Of a stretch of DNA of 64,000 nucleotides, positions 24,001-36,053 are shown in pieces; position 1 is the stretch's first letter; each line of letters opens with the position of its first letter. The stretch covers positions 5,025,161 to 5,089,160 of the forward strand of contig NW_009799099.1 in NCBI RefSeq assembly GCF_000213175.1, read 5' to 3'. The stretch is from Neurospora tetrasperma FGSC 2508. Taxonomy: Eukaryota; Ascomycota; Sordariomycetes; Sordariales; Sordariaceae. Below the pieces are notes generated by a model. It did not search any database, was not told the origin of the DNA, and was given only the letters and a program-made list of their open reading frames with translations. The translations under genes and the position numbers were made by a program.

Positions 24001-27000
24001 ATGAAGCCACTGGATCGACACGAGGGTGACTCCGACAGCGACGACACAAATAGCCAGCCAGATCAAAGTGATCGGAGCAGCAGTGATTCTGCCTCCGAAG
24101 GCGGGGGCGATCCCGTTTATTTCCCCGAAGAAGAAACACCGGTACCACAAGCATCAACCGACCCGACCACGCTCTGGCAGAACATCACCAATGATCCAGA
24201 TTTGAGGAAGCTTCTGAAGGATTGGGATGAGGTGGAGAAAACAGGCAAGTTGGAAAAGGACAACAGTCAGAACCAGCCGGCGGAACTCGCCACGCCAGAC
24301 CAAGCAAAGTTGGAGGCTCTTCGACATGAGAAAGAAGAGTTTTATCGTCCCGAAATAACGAAGTGCATCCAACAGTCATTCATCCACACTGTCATGGAAC
24401 ATGCAACCGCGACGACTTTACAGATGACATTATTCCTCCTGGGTCTTATTCTGGAGCAGGAGCCTGATCAAATCTGTTCATCACGCCATGCTATTCCCAT
24501 ACTACACCAAGCCATAGATGTTGAAGTGAACAAGGAACCGGTCCGCTTTAGGGGGTTCACAAGTCGAATTTGCAAGCTGGTTGATGATTCAAACCGGAGC
24601 GCCGCAATTGCTATGAGGAATGCGAAAGAGGAGAACTGCCTTCATCTTGTTGTTCGTCACAACATCCACGACGCTAAAGGCATCATCTCTTCTGTCAGTC
24701 CGAATTCACAACCGAACGCATTCACGCAGAGACGCAAATCAGCCGCTAAATTGGAGAATGGGAACACGCCACTGCACGATGCACTACACTTCGAAAGACT
24801 CGGAAGGCGCACCATTCCATGTCAGACGAAAGAACTCAAGCAATCAGATTGGTGTGACGAATGCAAAAGGGCCGCAAAAGCGAACAAGTACCTTCCCGAG
24901 TTCAAAGGGTACTATCACGGCATCATTAAGGAGCTGGTAAAAGGATACCCCGACGTACTAAAACAACACAATTCTGCAGGACACCCTCCTTACACTTTCC
25001 ATCTGGAAACGAGAACGCAGAGTGTTGAGAGCTTGAAGAGACTGTCCCAGGACCCACCGACAGCAACAACAACTCTCACCAACAGCAAGAACAAAGGGGC
25101 TGACGGCCAGGCCAGCCGACCTAAAGCGAAAGGCAAATCAGGCAATGATTTCAAGCTTGGTCCCCGAGCTAATAGCTGGAGGCTCGACAAACCGCCGGAA
25201 AAAGATCATCCCAACGAACCCATCAATTCCAAAACACGTACAGAAGAAAAGCACATGGGCACCACGGCTAAGGATCCGAACGCAGACGAAGATGGGCAGA
25301 AAGAATCCGAGGGAGCAATTGAGAAGCACAAAGAGCCATGGCAGTATGATTCAGGCTCTTTGGAGAACTCGGGAAGAATTGTCAGTTACCTGGAGAACAA
25401 CATCCATGATATGTCTGGAGGCTACGAAGACATGATTCGCTGTTTTTTTCAAGATACCGACACGAGGAAGACCGAGGCGCAGAATAAACGTAGGTGTCAG
25501 CTATATTGGATGGAAAGATCATTTATTATCCCAGCCGTAAACATACCAAGATGAACCGGGCTGACACGATAATGGCCGGTATACAGAATCCAGACCAAAG
25601 GACTGCGTCTTTCGGCTCCCGACGCGGGTTACGCACAGAACAACCAACAATTATGACTTCTTGAAGTTTGAATCTCGCCTTGCGCTAGTGTCTCTGAGCC
25701 TCCGCCCCGAACTACTGGACAGCTCTAGTAACGTGGTACAGTCCAAAGACCAGCTCAAGACCATCGCAGACAATGACGCAGCAAACATCATCAAAGTTTT
25801 TCGATGGCTCAAGGACAAAGGAGTCACTAAGATCCTGAAGCTGGTGGTTGACGACAATCCTGATCGGGTTTGCAGCGAAGAGGCAATCGAAAAGTGCCTC
25901 GAGTGCATGGATGAGATCCGATTTCTGGACTGGGATAGACCAGACCTGGCTGTGCCCACCATTAAGAAAGCTCGACGTCTAATCGAGCTATCCCTCTACT
26001 CGACTGGAACGAACGCTGTTCTGCATCACTGGTCAGACCAGAACGGCCTGGTCCAACTTCCCAAGGTTTGTCCTGATCCAACTTCGAATGTGTACACTTG
26101 AAGAAGCCGTCAAGCTTCTTTCATCTCTCGCTTTTCTCACTGCTTCTGCCGATTTATAACTAACTGAAATCGTAAACAGTTAAGAAAGATCGTCGTGAGA
26201 GCCGAAGAGGTTAGTGAATCCAACGTTGCCGGGATTTGAAAGGACACTGATCACGAACCTGAGCTGATTTTTTTGCCATGGTCCCTGATACATAGGGGCT
26301 TGAGACTCCTCAGCGTAACATTGATAACCTCGACAAGTTCAAGAAAAGACTCAAAAAGCGATTTAAGACGGACAAGGGGCAGGAGATTGATGTTGTAATT
26401 GACAAAACTGATATGGAAGGTTCGGGTAATACACCATCTGGCAAGGACAAGTCTCAAGGTTCTCCGACCAAAGCCTCGTAAGTGATTGTCCAGCTAGAAC
26501 CACTGGAATTAGCAGCGGGTAACTTTTTACTGACACACATACCACAGAAAACACGCGGGATTCGAAGCGGCAGGAAAATTTGCGCTGGCTCTCAAAAACA
26601 TGCAGCGGGCAATCAGCACCGGGAGGAAAGTTAAGGTGGCCCTGATGGATGATGGCGTCAACCCTGAATACAGCGACTTGGGTACCCATCTTGCCTGCAA
26701 TGGCTTTCCGCAAAGCTCCTTAGACGGCCGTCTCGCCCCCTTCTACACCTCAACAAAGGGACATGGTAGCAAGATGGCGTGGATTATATCTAGTCTTTGC
26801 CCGTTCGTGGAGATCTTGGTGGCGAAAATCGACAATCAAGATCATCCAGGTGACCTTCCAAATCCCGAGCTAGAAGTGGACCAAGCAGTCTCGGTGCGTT
26901 CATTCTCTACCATGACCCCTGAGTTGCTGTCATATTACGTTTTTATTTCTTCATCGGATGAGTGACGCCTAGATTATTTCACTGACAGTATAACAATGGG

Positions 27001-27676
27001 CGCATACGTATAGGCAGTCAGATGGGCACTGGACGAAGGTGCGGATATTATCTCAATGAGCTGGAACTTCAAAGTGACACCTGAAGTCATAGACGAAGCT
27101 GAATTGCTCAGGAAGATGCTCGACAAATCCACAGCCGTGGTGTACTGCGCAGCTAGGGACAACAGAGGCAGTGACCCGGCCGACACGCGATACTATCCAG
27201 CCGAGTGCGAAACGTCACAGAAGGAGTCTCTACGAAAGATCGGTGCGGCCACCACCTACAACTTGCCACAAAAGTATGTTACGCCTGACAAGACCGACTA
27301 CATATTCCCAAGCGAGAACGTCCTTCCTGGTGCGGCTGATTCCGATGGTGGTAACTCGGTGGCCACCGCTGTAGCCGCCGGGGTAGCTGCCCTAGTGCTT
27401 CATTGTCTTCGAGAGGACAAAGCTCTGGATCGACTGGTGAAATCCGTCACACCAGCCAAGCTCCTAAACAAGGTTTTCACCAAGTTGCAAGACTCCGGCA
27501 CCAAATACGTCGACCTGGCGGAACTATTCACATGCAAAACTGGCGAAGTTCCCAATCCTAGACTCCTCGTGAACAGGGTACTCGTGCATGCCGGATTGAT
27601 ACATCCGGATGTGGAAAGCTCTGTGTTGAGAGAGACTTCTCACAATAAGACGGACTTCTCTAGTTACCTTGGGTAG
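24001..27676 (+). CDS. Ankyrin-like / subtilase (peptidase S8) fusion protein
   Basis: Six exons: 24001-25489, 25587-26065, 26180-26209, 26296-26477, 26548-26893 and 27014-27676, all with GT-AG introns of 70-120 nt and matching phases, giving 1062 residues. An acidic Ser/Asp-rich N-terminus precedes degenerate ankyrin-like pieces (NCLHLV, NTPLHDALHF, SAGHPPYTFHLE; about 215-345), a low-complexity charged linker, and a middle region with KGVTKILKLVVDDNPD...CMDEIRFLDW. The C-terminal subtilase domain has the catalytic Asp in VALMDDGVN (D761), His in KGHGSKMAW (H799) and Ser in GGNSVATAVAAGVAALV (S957), with normal order and spacing. No signal peptide is seen, so it is probably an intracellular serine protease. 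S8 domains occur as effector domains of fungal NLRs. The divergent NLR-like neighbour fits a recognition/execution pair, which is inference. Confidence 0.85.
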
Positions 27677-29151
27677 AAGAACACGGGAAGGGCTCTCAAT
27701 GCACGGACATATTTGGATAGTAACCTGAGTATCGATGGGTCCTACTCATATGAGAGAATACCAGAACCTCGAAATGGCTGCGAGTAGATGTCCCAGGGCA
27801 GGAGTGAAAGGTACTACAAAAAAGAGGGGGGCCCCGATGTACCTCAAACAGTGCTTTCCAACATCTGACTGATGAGATAATCTGCCCTTCCTAGTTTGTG
27901 TTCTTCCGTCCCCTCACAGGCCGCGGGACCTAATCTCAAGCAGACATGTCTCGCTTTCCTGGACGCCCAGAACTCGAAATGGGCAGTTGTCAAATCATGG
28001 GAAGGTGGGGGGACACTCGCTCAGTGAACCAATCCAATTTTTCTAGCTTGGCGCGTCTTGTATTCGGGATACATATTAGGCAAGAGCTGACAGTTATTGG
28101 ATGGGCGAATTCTGCAACGCAGGCGGAACCGTGTCGTAAGGCGCTACACAACTCCGGACACATAACCATCACTCTTGCCCTCCACACAGCCAAGATACCC
28201 CTCAAAGGAGACATCGGTAGGCCTATCTGAACTTAAGGTAACGATGCCTTAAGGCAGCAATACACGGGAGACTCCTCATCACATGGACTCCCCGTCTAGA
28301 ATCCCGTCATGAGTGCAGCTGGGAAGGCGCTGGTAGGGTATCAGGCTTCAGTAGGTATTCAGACACCTTTGGAAGGAGGCTTGCGCGTAAGGTGGGATAC
28401 AGAATGGAAGGTCATCCTCAAAGCCCCCCTGCAATATTCTCTTTCTGAACACCTCTATGTCTATCATCCTCCAATGGATATAAACACTGGATCTAACAGA
28501 TGTTGTTTTCTGTTGGTTTTCACCCACTCGACCGTGGCGCCCTCCACCTTCGGTTCTGGACCCTACCCCGCCGCGAAGGCACTGTAAGCAAAATGGTCAA
28601 AAGGTGGGAGAATATGCATGATAAGAAGCTGAAAGATGCACCTGCCAGATGTGCGTGTTGATGGAGCCCGATGCATGATAAGACAGATGTCGCTGGAAGA
28701 GGACTGCTATTGGAAGGAGCAGGTACCAAGCAGGTCAGGCTGAGCAGAGATGGGCCGGTCGTGACACCTTCCTGTGTCCGGTGAGACATGCAGCTGCGGT
28801 GGCTTCAGCCGCTTGAAGAAGCGGGGAAGTGTGGGATGCATGCTGATTTGCTGTTGGGACTCAGGAGCCTCGTCTGCACCTGCATCTATTCAAACAGAGC
28901 CGATGGTGAATACATACAGAATCGTCAAGCTGATGAGCCTGATGGGCCTGGTTGGTACCCAAGACAACCATGTGGGAGAACGCCGCCTCTTTCTCGATGG
29001 GAGTTGAGGATTCATCATATCGAACTCCTCCTCTGGCCTGACAATCTTCATTGTGTTCCATGTTTCCGTCTGCTTAGTAAATACTCGGAGTTGTAAGAGT
29101 TACTCTTCCCAATTCTACACTGACCACGACTCGCGAGCTAACTCTGGGAAG
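27677..29151. other. Intergenic region after the subtilase gene
   Basis: Short overlapping frames only; none has a recognisable domain. The sequence just before 29152 forms the leader of the next gene. Confidence 0.4.
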
Positions 29152-30234
29152 ATGGATAACATCGACAACTTCACCTTCGACATCCCTCTCTGCGCTTCAA
29201 ACGATGAAGCAGCTGGCTTCAAGATCCGGAACAAGGGTCCCTACCAGGTCAATCGTCAATACGTTACCGGTTCCGACAGGAAAGGCACCACCGTCGTCCG
29301 CGGCCGCCTCGTCCACGTTGTACACGGCTTCCACTCCATATCCTTTCCCTCACATCTCCGCCTCCAACCCGACGATTATTTCCGCAAGCCCGGTCTCGCC
29401 AACGGCAACCGCACGCCATGTACCCTCATTGTGCTGGAGTGGAACATGACTCCCGGCAGCGTCGAAACCCGGCACCGATTCCGCGCCGTACGCATCAGCC
29501 TTGTCTTCTTCGCCTCGGATTCCCGACCCGGTGTGCCACCGGGTGGCAACCTCTCGGCGTGGGATCCTGTCCCAAAGCGAATTGTGCCGTCTGAGGAGGA
29601 TCCCAAGCTGAGCCGTTTCACGCCCGTCAGCGCGGTATCATCTTCCGAGCTATCTTTTGGTCCGACTGTCGGCTACGACGGCATCGCTTCGGTCAACGCA
29701 GAGTATAGCAAGGGCAGGAGCGTTGCGGTACAGTACACCGCTTCTGCGTTAATAACGGGCAAGATCTGTCACGAGGGGCGGGTCAGCGGCGATCCGAACG
29801 CAGTCCAATTCGTGTTTCTGGAGAACAAAGATGCCAAGACAGGGGTGCCTCCAGTTGTCCGAACGGCCATACTATTACGGCGCGAGGATATTGACCTGAA
29901 AGGGAGGTTTGCCATGACGGTCGAGGTCTCTACGGACGTCAACTGGTGGCAAGACAGCAAGGAAAAGATGCGCAGAGCGGTAGGCGCTAGGTTGCTCGAT
30001 GATCCGGTGAACTTTGACCCGAGCGATCCGTACGTGTTACAGAATGGGGAGAAGGTAGAGAGAAAGAATTGCAAGATACGCGGGGTGGACTGGAGGAGAT
30101 TGGGGGAGGTGAACTTGAACCAGTTTCTGGTGGATTATAGCGGACCTCCTCCCAGCAGTGGTGAAGACGACGACTCGGTCTCTGATGCTTCCGATGAAAG
30201 CGCAGTCTGGGAAGATGCCCAAGAGTCCCTGTAG
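29152..30234 (+). CDS. Hypothetical protein, 360 residues, unknown family
   Basis: A single-exon frame of 361 codons including the stop, starting at an ATG in the context AAGATGG; upstream in-frame codons to 29053 look like leader. It has consistent third-position C/G preference. No domain is recognised. The composition (alternating hydrophobic/polar stretches such as TTVVRGRLVHVVHGFHSISF and CTLIVLEWNMTPG) suggests a beta-rich fold, and the C-terminal 30 residues are acidic (SGEDDDSVSDASDESAVWED). There is no signal peptide or membrane segment. It lies between the subtilase and FunK1 kinase genes on the same strand, so it may belong to the same accessory block; that is position only. Confidence 0.8.
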   Translation: MDNIDNFTFDIPLCASNDEAAGFKIRNKGPYQVNRQYVTGSDRKGTTVVRGRLVHVVHGFHSISFPSHLRLQPDDYFRKPGLANGNRTPCTLIVLEWNMTPGSVETRHRFRAVRISLVFFASDSRPGVPPGGNLSAWDPVPKRIVPSEEDPKLSRFTPVSAVSSSELSFGPTVGYDGIASVNAEYSKGRSVAVQYTASALITGKICHEGRVSGDPNAVQFVFLENKDAKTGVPPVVRTAILLRREDIDLKGRFAMTVEVSTDVNWWQDSKEKMRRAVGARLLDDPVNFDPSDPYVLQNGEKVERKNCKIRGVDWRRLGEVNLNQFLVDYSGPPPSSGEDDDSVSDASDESAVWEDAQESL

Positions 30235-31629
30235 TGTCACGGGACAGGCATGCAGGAGGGACGTACATCGAGGTGAGGACTGCATTGCATTGGACTGTAC
30301 GTCGATCTAGGTAAGGATTGTGATCTATCGTTCGCTAAAATGCGCGGTAGAGACTGTCTTGTGGCGCGCTCATGACACTGCCTCTGCGATATGAAATATG
30401 AGAAAGCTCGCAATATCCTAAGACATATTATCCTTCATTCCAGGTTTTGTTTACCGTATCCCATCTTTCAAACTGCCAATTCTTGGTCCTTCAAACGCCA
30501 GATCCTCTCCCTCCCACCCCCATACATTCTGCTTCCCCTTCGCTTATCTAGTAAAGGTATTCTCCTTACTCTTAGACCGGGCCGAAACCCTCCTTCACAC
30601 TCAACAAGTAGGGCCCGGAGGCCCACCAGATCCCCAATCAAAGCGATCACCGCAGTTACTGGCATCAATCTGGCTTGCCTCCTTTCTAGCTTGCTCCTCG
30701 TCTCTCATGCTCACGCCCCCACACTGCGTTTCTCCCTCGGCTTCCACATCGCCTGCGGTGCCATAAGCTCCGCCGCTGATTTCATCTCTGAGAGTCTGGC
30801 CCTGTGCTGCCGCTGAGCTAGCAATACCCTCAGATTTCTTCGCCAGGTGAGTGTTGTTCACGAAGTCCAAGATGTCCCTTCTGAGAAATTTGACCCGATT
30901 GGGGTCTTTATTTTCGATGAGGTCGTTTGCTAGAAAGATGGTGTCAGTACCTGTACCGGTATTTACAGCATAGGGAAAGAAAGATGGATCGGCATTCAGT
31001 GTCGCCTACCTGTCTTCAAAAGTTCTTTCAACGCCTCTTGAACAGTCGGAGGCTCTCGATGCCTCGATCTACGAGGGAACGTACTACCAGTCAGGGGCTC
31101 CTTTTTGCAGGGCTTAGGTACTTGCAAAGTTAGCAGCTTGACAGCATTGGGGGGTGCCCAATCCCAGAAGTTTCAGAAGCGGGCCTGGCCACTTTGACAG
31201 CCACCTACTGGTCCGAATCTGACGTTCAGGGTACATAGTAATGTGATCCGCACACCCATAGGTTCATCCGTATGTAGGCCCCACTCTTCTCTCTGAATCT
31301 GGGCACCTGGCCGCCCCAGCCACTCTTTCGTTTGTGACACATCCTTTCAGTCACGTGCATTATGGAGCCTTCGAACACTCCGTGCAAGGCTCCCTTGTAT
31401 TCTTGTCTTCTTCTCCTCTTCAAACTACTTGGCGAATGCAGTTATCATCCCATTTTACTTTCTCCAACCAAGCCGGCAATCAATCATTTTCCTAACCTAT
31501 TGTTCCCAACGTCTCAACCGTCCGTCGATCTGACAGTTGACCACGTGATAATACTAGACGCAACATTTCACGAAACGCGACCTTCGCCCCCTTCCATAGC
31601 CGCGTCTCAAGAACATCATCACCATCGCC
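30235..31629. other. Intergenic region before the FunK1 kinase
   Basis: No gene recognised. Frames at 30391-30816 and 31362-31721 are open but low in complexity, with no domain. The last 250 bp is pyrimidine-rich, as is common for fungal promoters and leaders. Confidence 0.4.
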
Positions 31630-34059
31630 ATGACGGATCGACCTCAGTCAGAGATCATCCGAGAACATCCCATCGGCACAGGCCTAGATGCCTTCCGTGC
31701 TTCATTCGAATCAGTTTGTAAAGATAGGGGCATCTCCTGTCCTGCGCTAGACGCGGTTAGTCAGCTGGGCCAACAAGGTGAGTGAGACAGGCCTATGTTG
31801 CCGAGATGCCCATCTAACCATTGTTTAGATTTGCAGAATCTTGCGTTTAGGCTTCTGAATACACTCCAAATCCTCCCTATTACCTCTCTTCTACGTTCGA
31901 ATACTGGCCGTGGTACCCTTCAAATCGATCTGTTGAAACGTATACCCGCCCTCATCTCCGACGACTTGTACAACTTCGACTCGGACCAATTCGAACCACT
32001 TTTCAATGCAGTCATCACCAACAAGCCCGACGATGAGATCTGGCGCCAAGTGTACTGTGCCGTTACCGAAGCCACCCCGCCTCCCCGACCAATAGTATTT
32101 TCCTTTCTTCAAACTCCGAAGTCTTTCAATACGAACAGTTTTGCAAACTCCTCCGAATATCGTAGGCATGTGGACATGGTCCTCAAGGATGAGCTCGGCG
32201 CTATGTACGTCGACCTTCCTAACTTCCATAACATCTTTTTCGGTCGGGTGGCAGGTCTAAAGACAGCATCAGAGGCCGTCTTCAACAAGTGCATGGAGGG
32301 CAGCGAACCACTCTTCCGTACTGGTTGGCGCGGGTGGCCGACAGATGCGAACCAGGACCGTGTCCTGGCCTGGCTTGCAGAAGTGAGCGAGAAACTGGCA
32401 ATGTTTGCAGAAGAGTACACCCCGACGCCGACGCCGCAACGAAGGCTGCTAGTACAACCTAATAAACCGATCCTCGGCTCGAAAGCGGAACGCAAATTGG
32501 ACGTCGGCTTCGTGGATGACTCAAAGGGTGGAAAGGATACTCAATGGAACTGGTCGCATGTCCTCGTACCGGGCGAGCTGAAGAGCAATCGTTCGGCCGA
32601 TATAGCGTCAAACGCGTGGCTCGATCTCGGGAAGTACGCGAGGGAAGTATTCGCTGCTCAAGACACGCAGAACAGTCGTCGCTTCGTCTTGGGATTTACT
32701 ATCTGTGGGTCACTCATGAGATTATGGGAGTTTGATCGGCTCGGGGCCATCGCATCCAAACAGTTCGATATCAACAACGAGGGCTTACAGTTCGTATCAA
32801 CGGTCCTCGCCTTTCTCTGGATGAGCGAGGAGGAGCTTGGGTTCGATCCATCCATCATAAAGGAGGATGACAAGCAGTTCGTCCAGATCAAGAGGAATGG
32901 CTCAACAGAGCGTCTCATCATTAATGAAGTAATGCTACGCGCACGTTGTATATCCGGCCGGGCAACGACCTGCTGGAAGGCCCATCCCGAGGGAGACCCG
33001 CAGACGCCACTAGTCATTAAGGATTCCTGGCAGTACCCTGAGCGCGACGAGGAAGGGGAGCTGCTGCGAGATGCGACCGATAAAGGGGTAGTGAACGTAG
33101 CTCGATACTATCACTACGAGACGGTCCAAGTGCGCGGAACCGATGACGATGTCCGAAGCAACGTTCGGGGAGGAATGGATGTTAGTACGGCGAAGAACTA
33201 CAGGCCGGAACACTCGACGCCGTCGACCAGGACGGCTACGGCTAGTGCCTCACGGAAAGGCCGCAGTACTAGCATAGCTGGCAAGAAACGGTCATCTAGC
33301 CAAACCGACGCCGCTTTACCCTCCAGCAAGCGATCCTATACGGTATCTCCGACCAGTGATGCGCTGCCGAATCGGGTACATCGGCGAGTCATTCTTCGCG
33401 ATTATGGACAACCCATCTATAAAGCAAGCTCCCGAGCGGCCCTACTTGCTGCGTTGAAAGGCTGCATTGACGGACACGAGTCCCTATGGAGAAAGGCCGG
33501 CCTCCTTCATAGAGATATTTCCATTAATAACCTTATAATTAATGAGGACGATAACAACCCTTCCTGGCCTTCGTTCTTAATCGACCTAGACCTTGCTGTT
33601 AGAAAGGAACGAGAAAGTGCCTCCGGAGCAAAGGGCATGACCGGCACTAGGGCGTTCATGGCAATTGGGGTCCTTCTGGGCGAACAACATTCCTTTATGC
33701 ACGATCTGGAGTCGTTCTTTTGGGTTCTATTCTGGATCTGCGTCCACTACGACGGGCCAAACGAGAGCAGAGTTATTGAAGAGTTTGACCAATGGAATTA
33801 TATCCGCCCGGTAATGTTGGCAGACTTGAAGAAGGCGAAAGTGGATGATGAAGGAGATTTCATCAAATCCGCACAAGAAAACTTCACGTTATACTACCAG
33901 CCGTTGATACCTTGGGTCAACAAACTACGGAGAGAAGTATTTCCGAATGGTGGGAGGTGGAAAAAAGAGAACGAGGGATTGTATGATCGGATGAGGGGGA
34001 TTCTTGGGGAAGCCCGAGAGGATCCAGAGGTATTACGGAGAGATAGCTTCGCGAATTAG
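31630..34059 (+). CDS. FunK1-type protein kinase
   Basis: Two exons, 31630-31777 and 31829-34059, joined across a 51-nt GTGAGT...TTTAG intron with a CTAAC branch site, give 792 residues. The start is the ATG at 31630; the 49-codon first exon is in phase with the second. The family is the fungus-specific FunK1 kinases. The N-terminal part contains GELKSNRS and LGFTICGSLMRLWEFDR blocks typical of the family, followed by a Ser/Thr/Lys-rich linker (about 500-550). The catalytic loop is LLHRDISINNLII (HRD-like with catalytic Asp and metal-binding Asn), the DFG position reads DLD in FLIDLDLA, and a GTRAFMAIGVL block (activation/P+1 region) and HDLESFFWVLFWICVHYD follow. FunK1 families are expanded in many ascomycetes and basidiomycetes; substrates are largely unknown. 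Key residues look intact, so it is probably active. Confidence 0.9.
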
Positions 34060-34965
34060 TGTAATCAGCAGAGAATTATATACAGTGATCTGCGTGCATG
34101 GAGAAGTAATAGGCTTTCTTTTCATGTATGATTATGGGGAGGTAATCAGATACTACTATATAGACGGTGGGGTTTTAAATGGTCTATAAAATCATAAGTC
34201 TTTCGGAGGAAGCGTTGCGTCAAGTTTCTAACAAGCGGAAGCTTCAGCTTTGAAGAAAAAGCAAAAGCCGCCAAAATGTGTTGTCAGTAAAAAAAAAAAA
34301 AACATTCCTAAGGGTTTATGCCTATTTAAAGGATACCATCCATCCAGTACACCAGCCCCCCTATACTCCTTCACAGGAAAGTGTTTCTTTCCATCCTTCT
34401 GTCCTACGCCCTCCATTCTCCTTCCCTTTCCCGCTATCACTTTTTTCTCCTGGCAGTGATTCTCAAGACGTCCAATCATCTCGTGTGACGAACGGCAGTC
34501 TGATCTGCCTAAGTGGGATAGCTGAAGGTTGATACTATCAGAAGACGTTCGGTGAAGCCAAAGGGTTCACAACAAGTATGGTAGCGTTATACTAGTCTCG
34601 GTGATAATGATCAATTGACTACTGTCGAATTATCTGACAATCTGAGTTCTCCAGTCGTCCCTTTATACCTCCTCGCCCTATTGCAAGATATCTGTTTCTG
34701 GCTGTTCACGCGAGCGTGAACCCCTATAGTGTGGTGATGGCTCACTGGTGTTGTTGCTCACTGTGAGCCCTGCTCACCGTGAGCCCGTGCGTCAGTGAGC
34801 CTCTGCATGCGTCTTTTAGGCCGATGCCTACCCTTCTGAGGGTTACACTGGTTACTGCGAATGAGCAGTCGGGTCCCGATGGCTTGGTCAGCCCTTGTGT
34901 CGCTTGAGTTCGTAACATCTCGTCCCCCCCTCCCCCCCAACTATTACCTCCAAGATGAAACTGAC
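34060..34965. other. Intergenic region with nested palindromes
   Basis: The region lies between the convergent 3' ends of the kinase and profilin genes. No gene is seen. A 12-base A run occurs at about 34290-34301 and a cluster of inverted repeats lies at 34704-34801, listed separately. Confidence 0.5.
34704..34801. repeat. Cluster of short palindromes built on GCTCAC/GTGAGC
   Basis: GTTCACGC-GA-GCGTGAAC at 34704-34721 is a perfect 8-bp stem. From 34739, GGCTCACTG pairs with CAGTGAGCC at 34793-34801, and inside this lie two further perfect palindromes, GCTCAC-T-GTGAGC and GCTCAC-C-GTGAGC. The whole could fold as a nested cruciform or be the remains of a small inverted-repeat element. Confidence 0.7.
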
Positions 34966-36053
34966 TTAGTAGTCAAGCTCGACGAGGTAATCGGCGAGCG
35001 CCTCGACGGTCGCTGCTGCGTTGCCGGCCTGAGTGTTCTCGTCGTGGTGGGCGATGAGGATGGCCTGTTTCGTCTTGGCGATGACGATACCGGTCTTGCC
35101 CTGTTTGGCGGGAGAAAATCGTCAGTAAGCTTGAACATGCGACGTTTGGAGACGTGGGGGAGCTCTGAGCAGAACTCAGCCACTTGGCTCGGCGCGAGAA
35201 CGAGGCATAATATGGGGGATAGAGAAGCAGAGGTATTGTAGTAAACGCACCTGACGACCGTAGACGGAACGATCTTCGCCCCTAAAGACAATGTAGCGCT
35301 GACCGCCAACGTGGAGACTGCAAGCGTCGGCGAGGGTGAAGAGGGCGGCGATGGACTTCATCTCATCGGCGCTCACCTACAATACGTTCACATGCCATGT
35401 TAGCTTTTCCTGGAACATTGGTGCCCATCACAGCATCGGAGCTTCCCATCCTAGCTGTCCCTTTCTCTCGCTCCTGCTTTCTGCTTCCCCGGCGTAAACA
35501 AAGCCTGCTATAGTAGCATTCAATATTCCTCGGAGATGGTATATGTCCGACCAGTTGTGCGCGCCGGGGAGAGAGAGATAGAGATGGGGGCAGGGAAAGG
35601 GCGGGGACAGAAAATCAGGGGAGTTGATATGGTAGGGCGTACAGTGAAGCCGGGAGACACAGCCCAGGTGCTGTCACCAGCGGCGCTGATGATGGCGGCC
35701 TGATCGACGTGGCCGGAGCTAATAAGTCTATATGTAGGAGGTTATATCTTAGCTCATCATGTCCCGTTTCATGTATAGGTAGTTCTCCGCATTCTCTCAA
35801 GGCCGAACAGCCATCGCCAAGGCGCAAGCAATCAAGCGCATGGCAGTCGATGGCGGCGGCGCGATTCGTTGTTCCAAAGGAGTGGGCGGTTTCTAATAAT
35901 ATATCGTACCTCGAGTCAATATAGGCTGCTCACGACATTTAAGAGGTTAGTTTGCATTCTCCCAGCTTCTGTCGAGGTGGGGTTAGGTATGAAACAGCTC
36001 CCAAGGTCGGGAGAGGGAGTAAGCGGAAATAGGCACTGATCTTGCCAGGACAT
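34966..36053 (-). CDS. Profilin
   Basis: Five exons (36053-36041, 35925-35910, 35727-35643, 35376-35251, 35100-34966) give a 124-residue protein of normal profilin length. Landmarks are MSWQAYIDS at the N-terminus, GHVDQAAIISAAGDSTWA, FTVSADEMKSIAALF, GQRYIVFRGEDRSVYGRQ, GKTGIVIAKTKQAILIAHH and the C-terminal ADYLVELDY, the actin/poly-proline binding family signature. Profilin binds G-actin and formins to promote actin filament growth in the cytoplasm. Very small first exons are usual for fungal profilin genes. The odd point is that the first intron begins with ATCAGT rather than GT at 36040, and no alternative GT keeps the frame; introns 2-4 are GT-AG. The gene otherwise appears intact. Confidence 0.9.
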
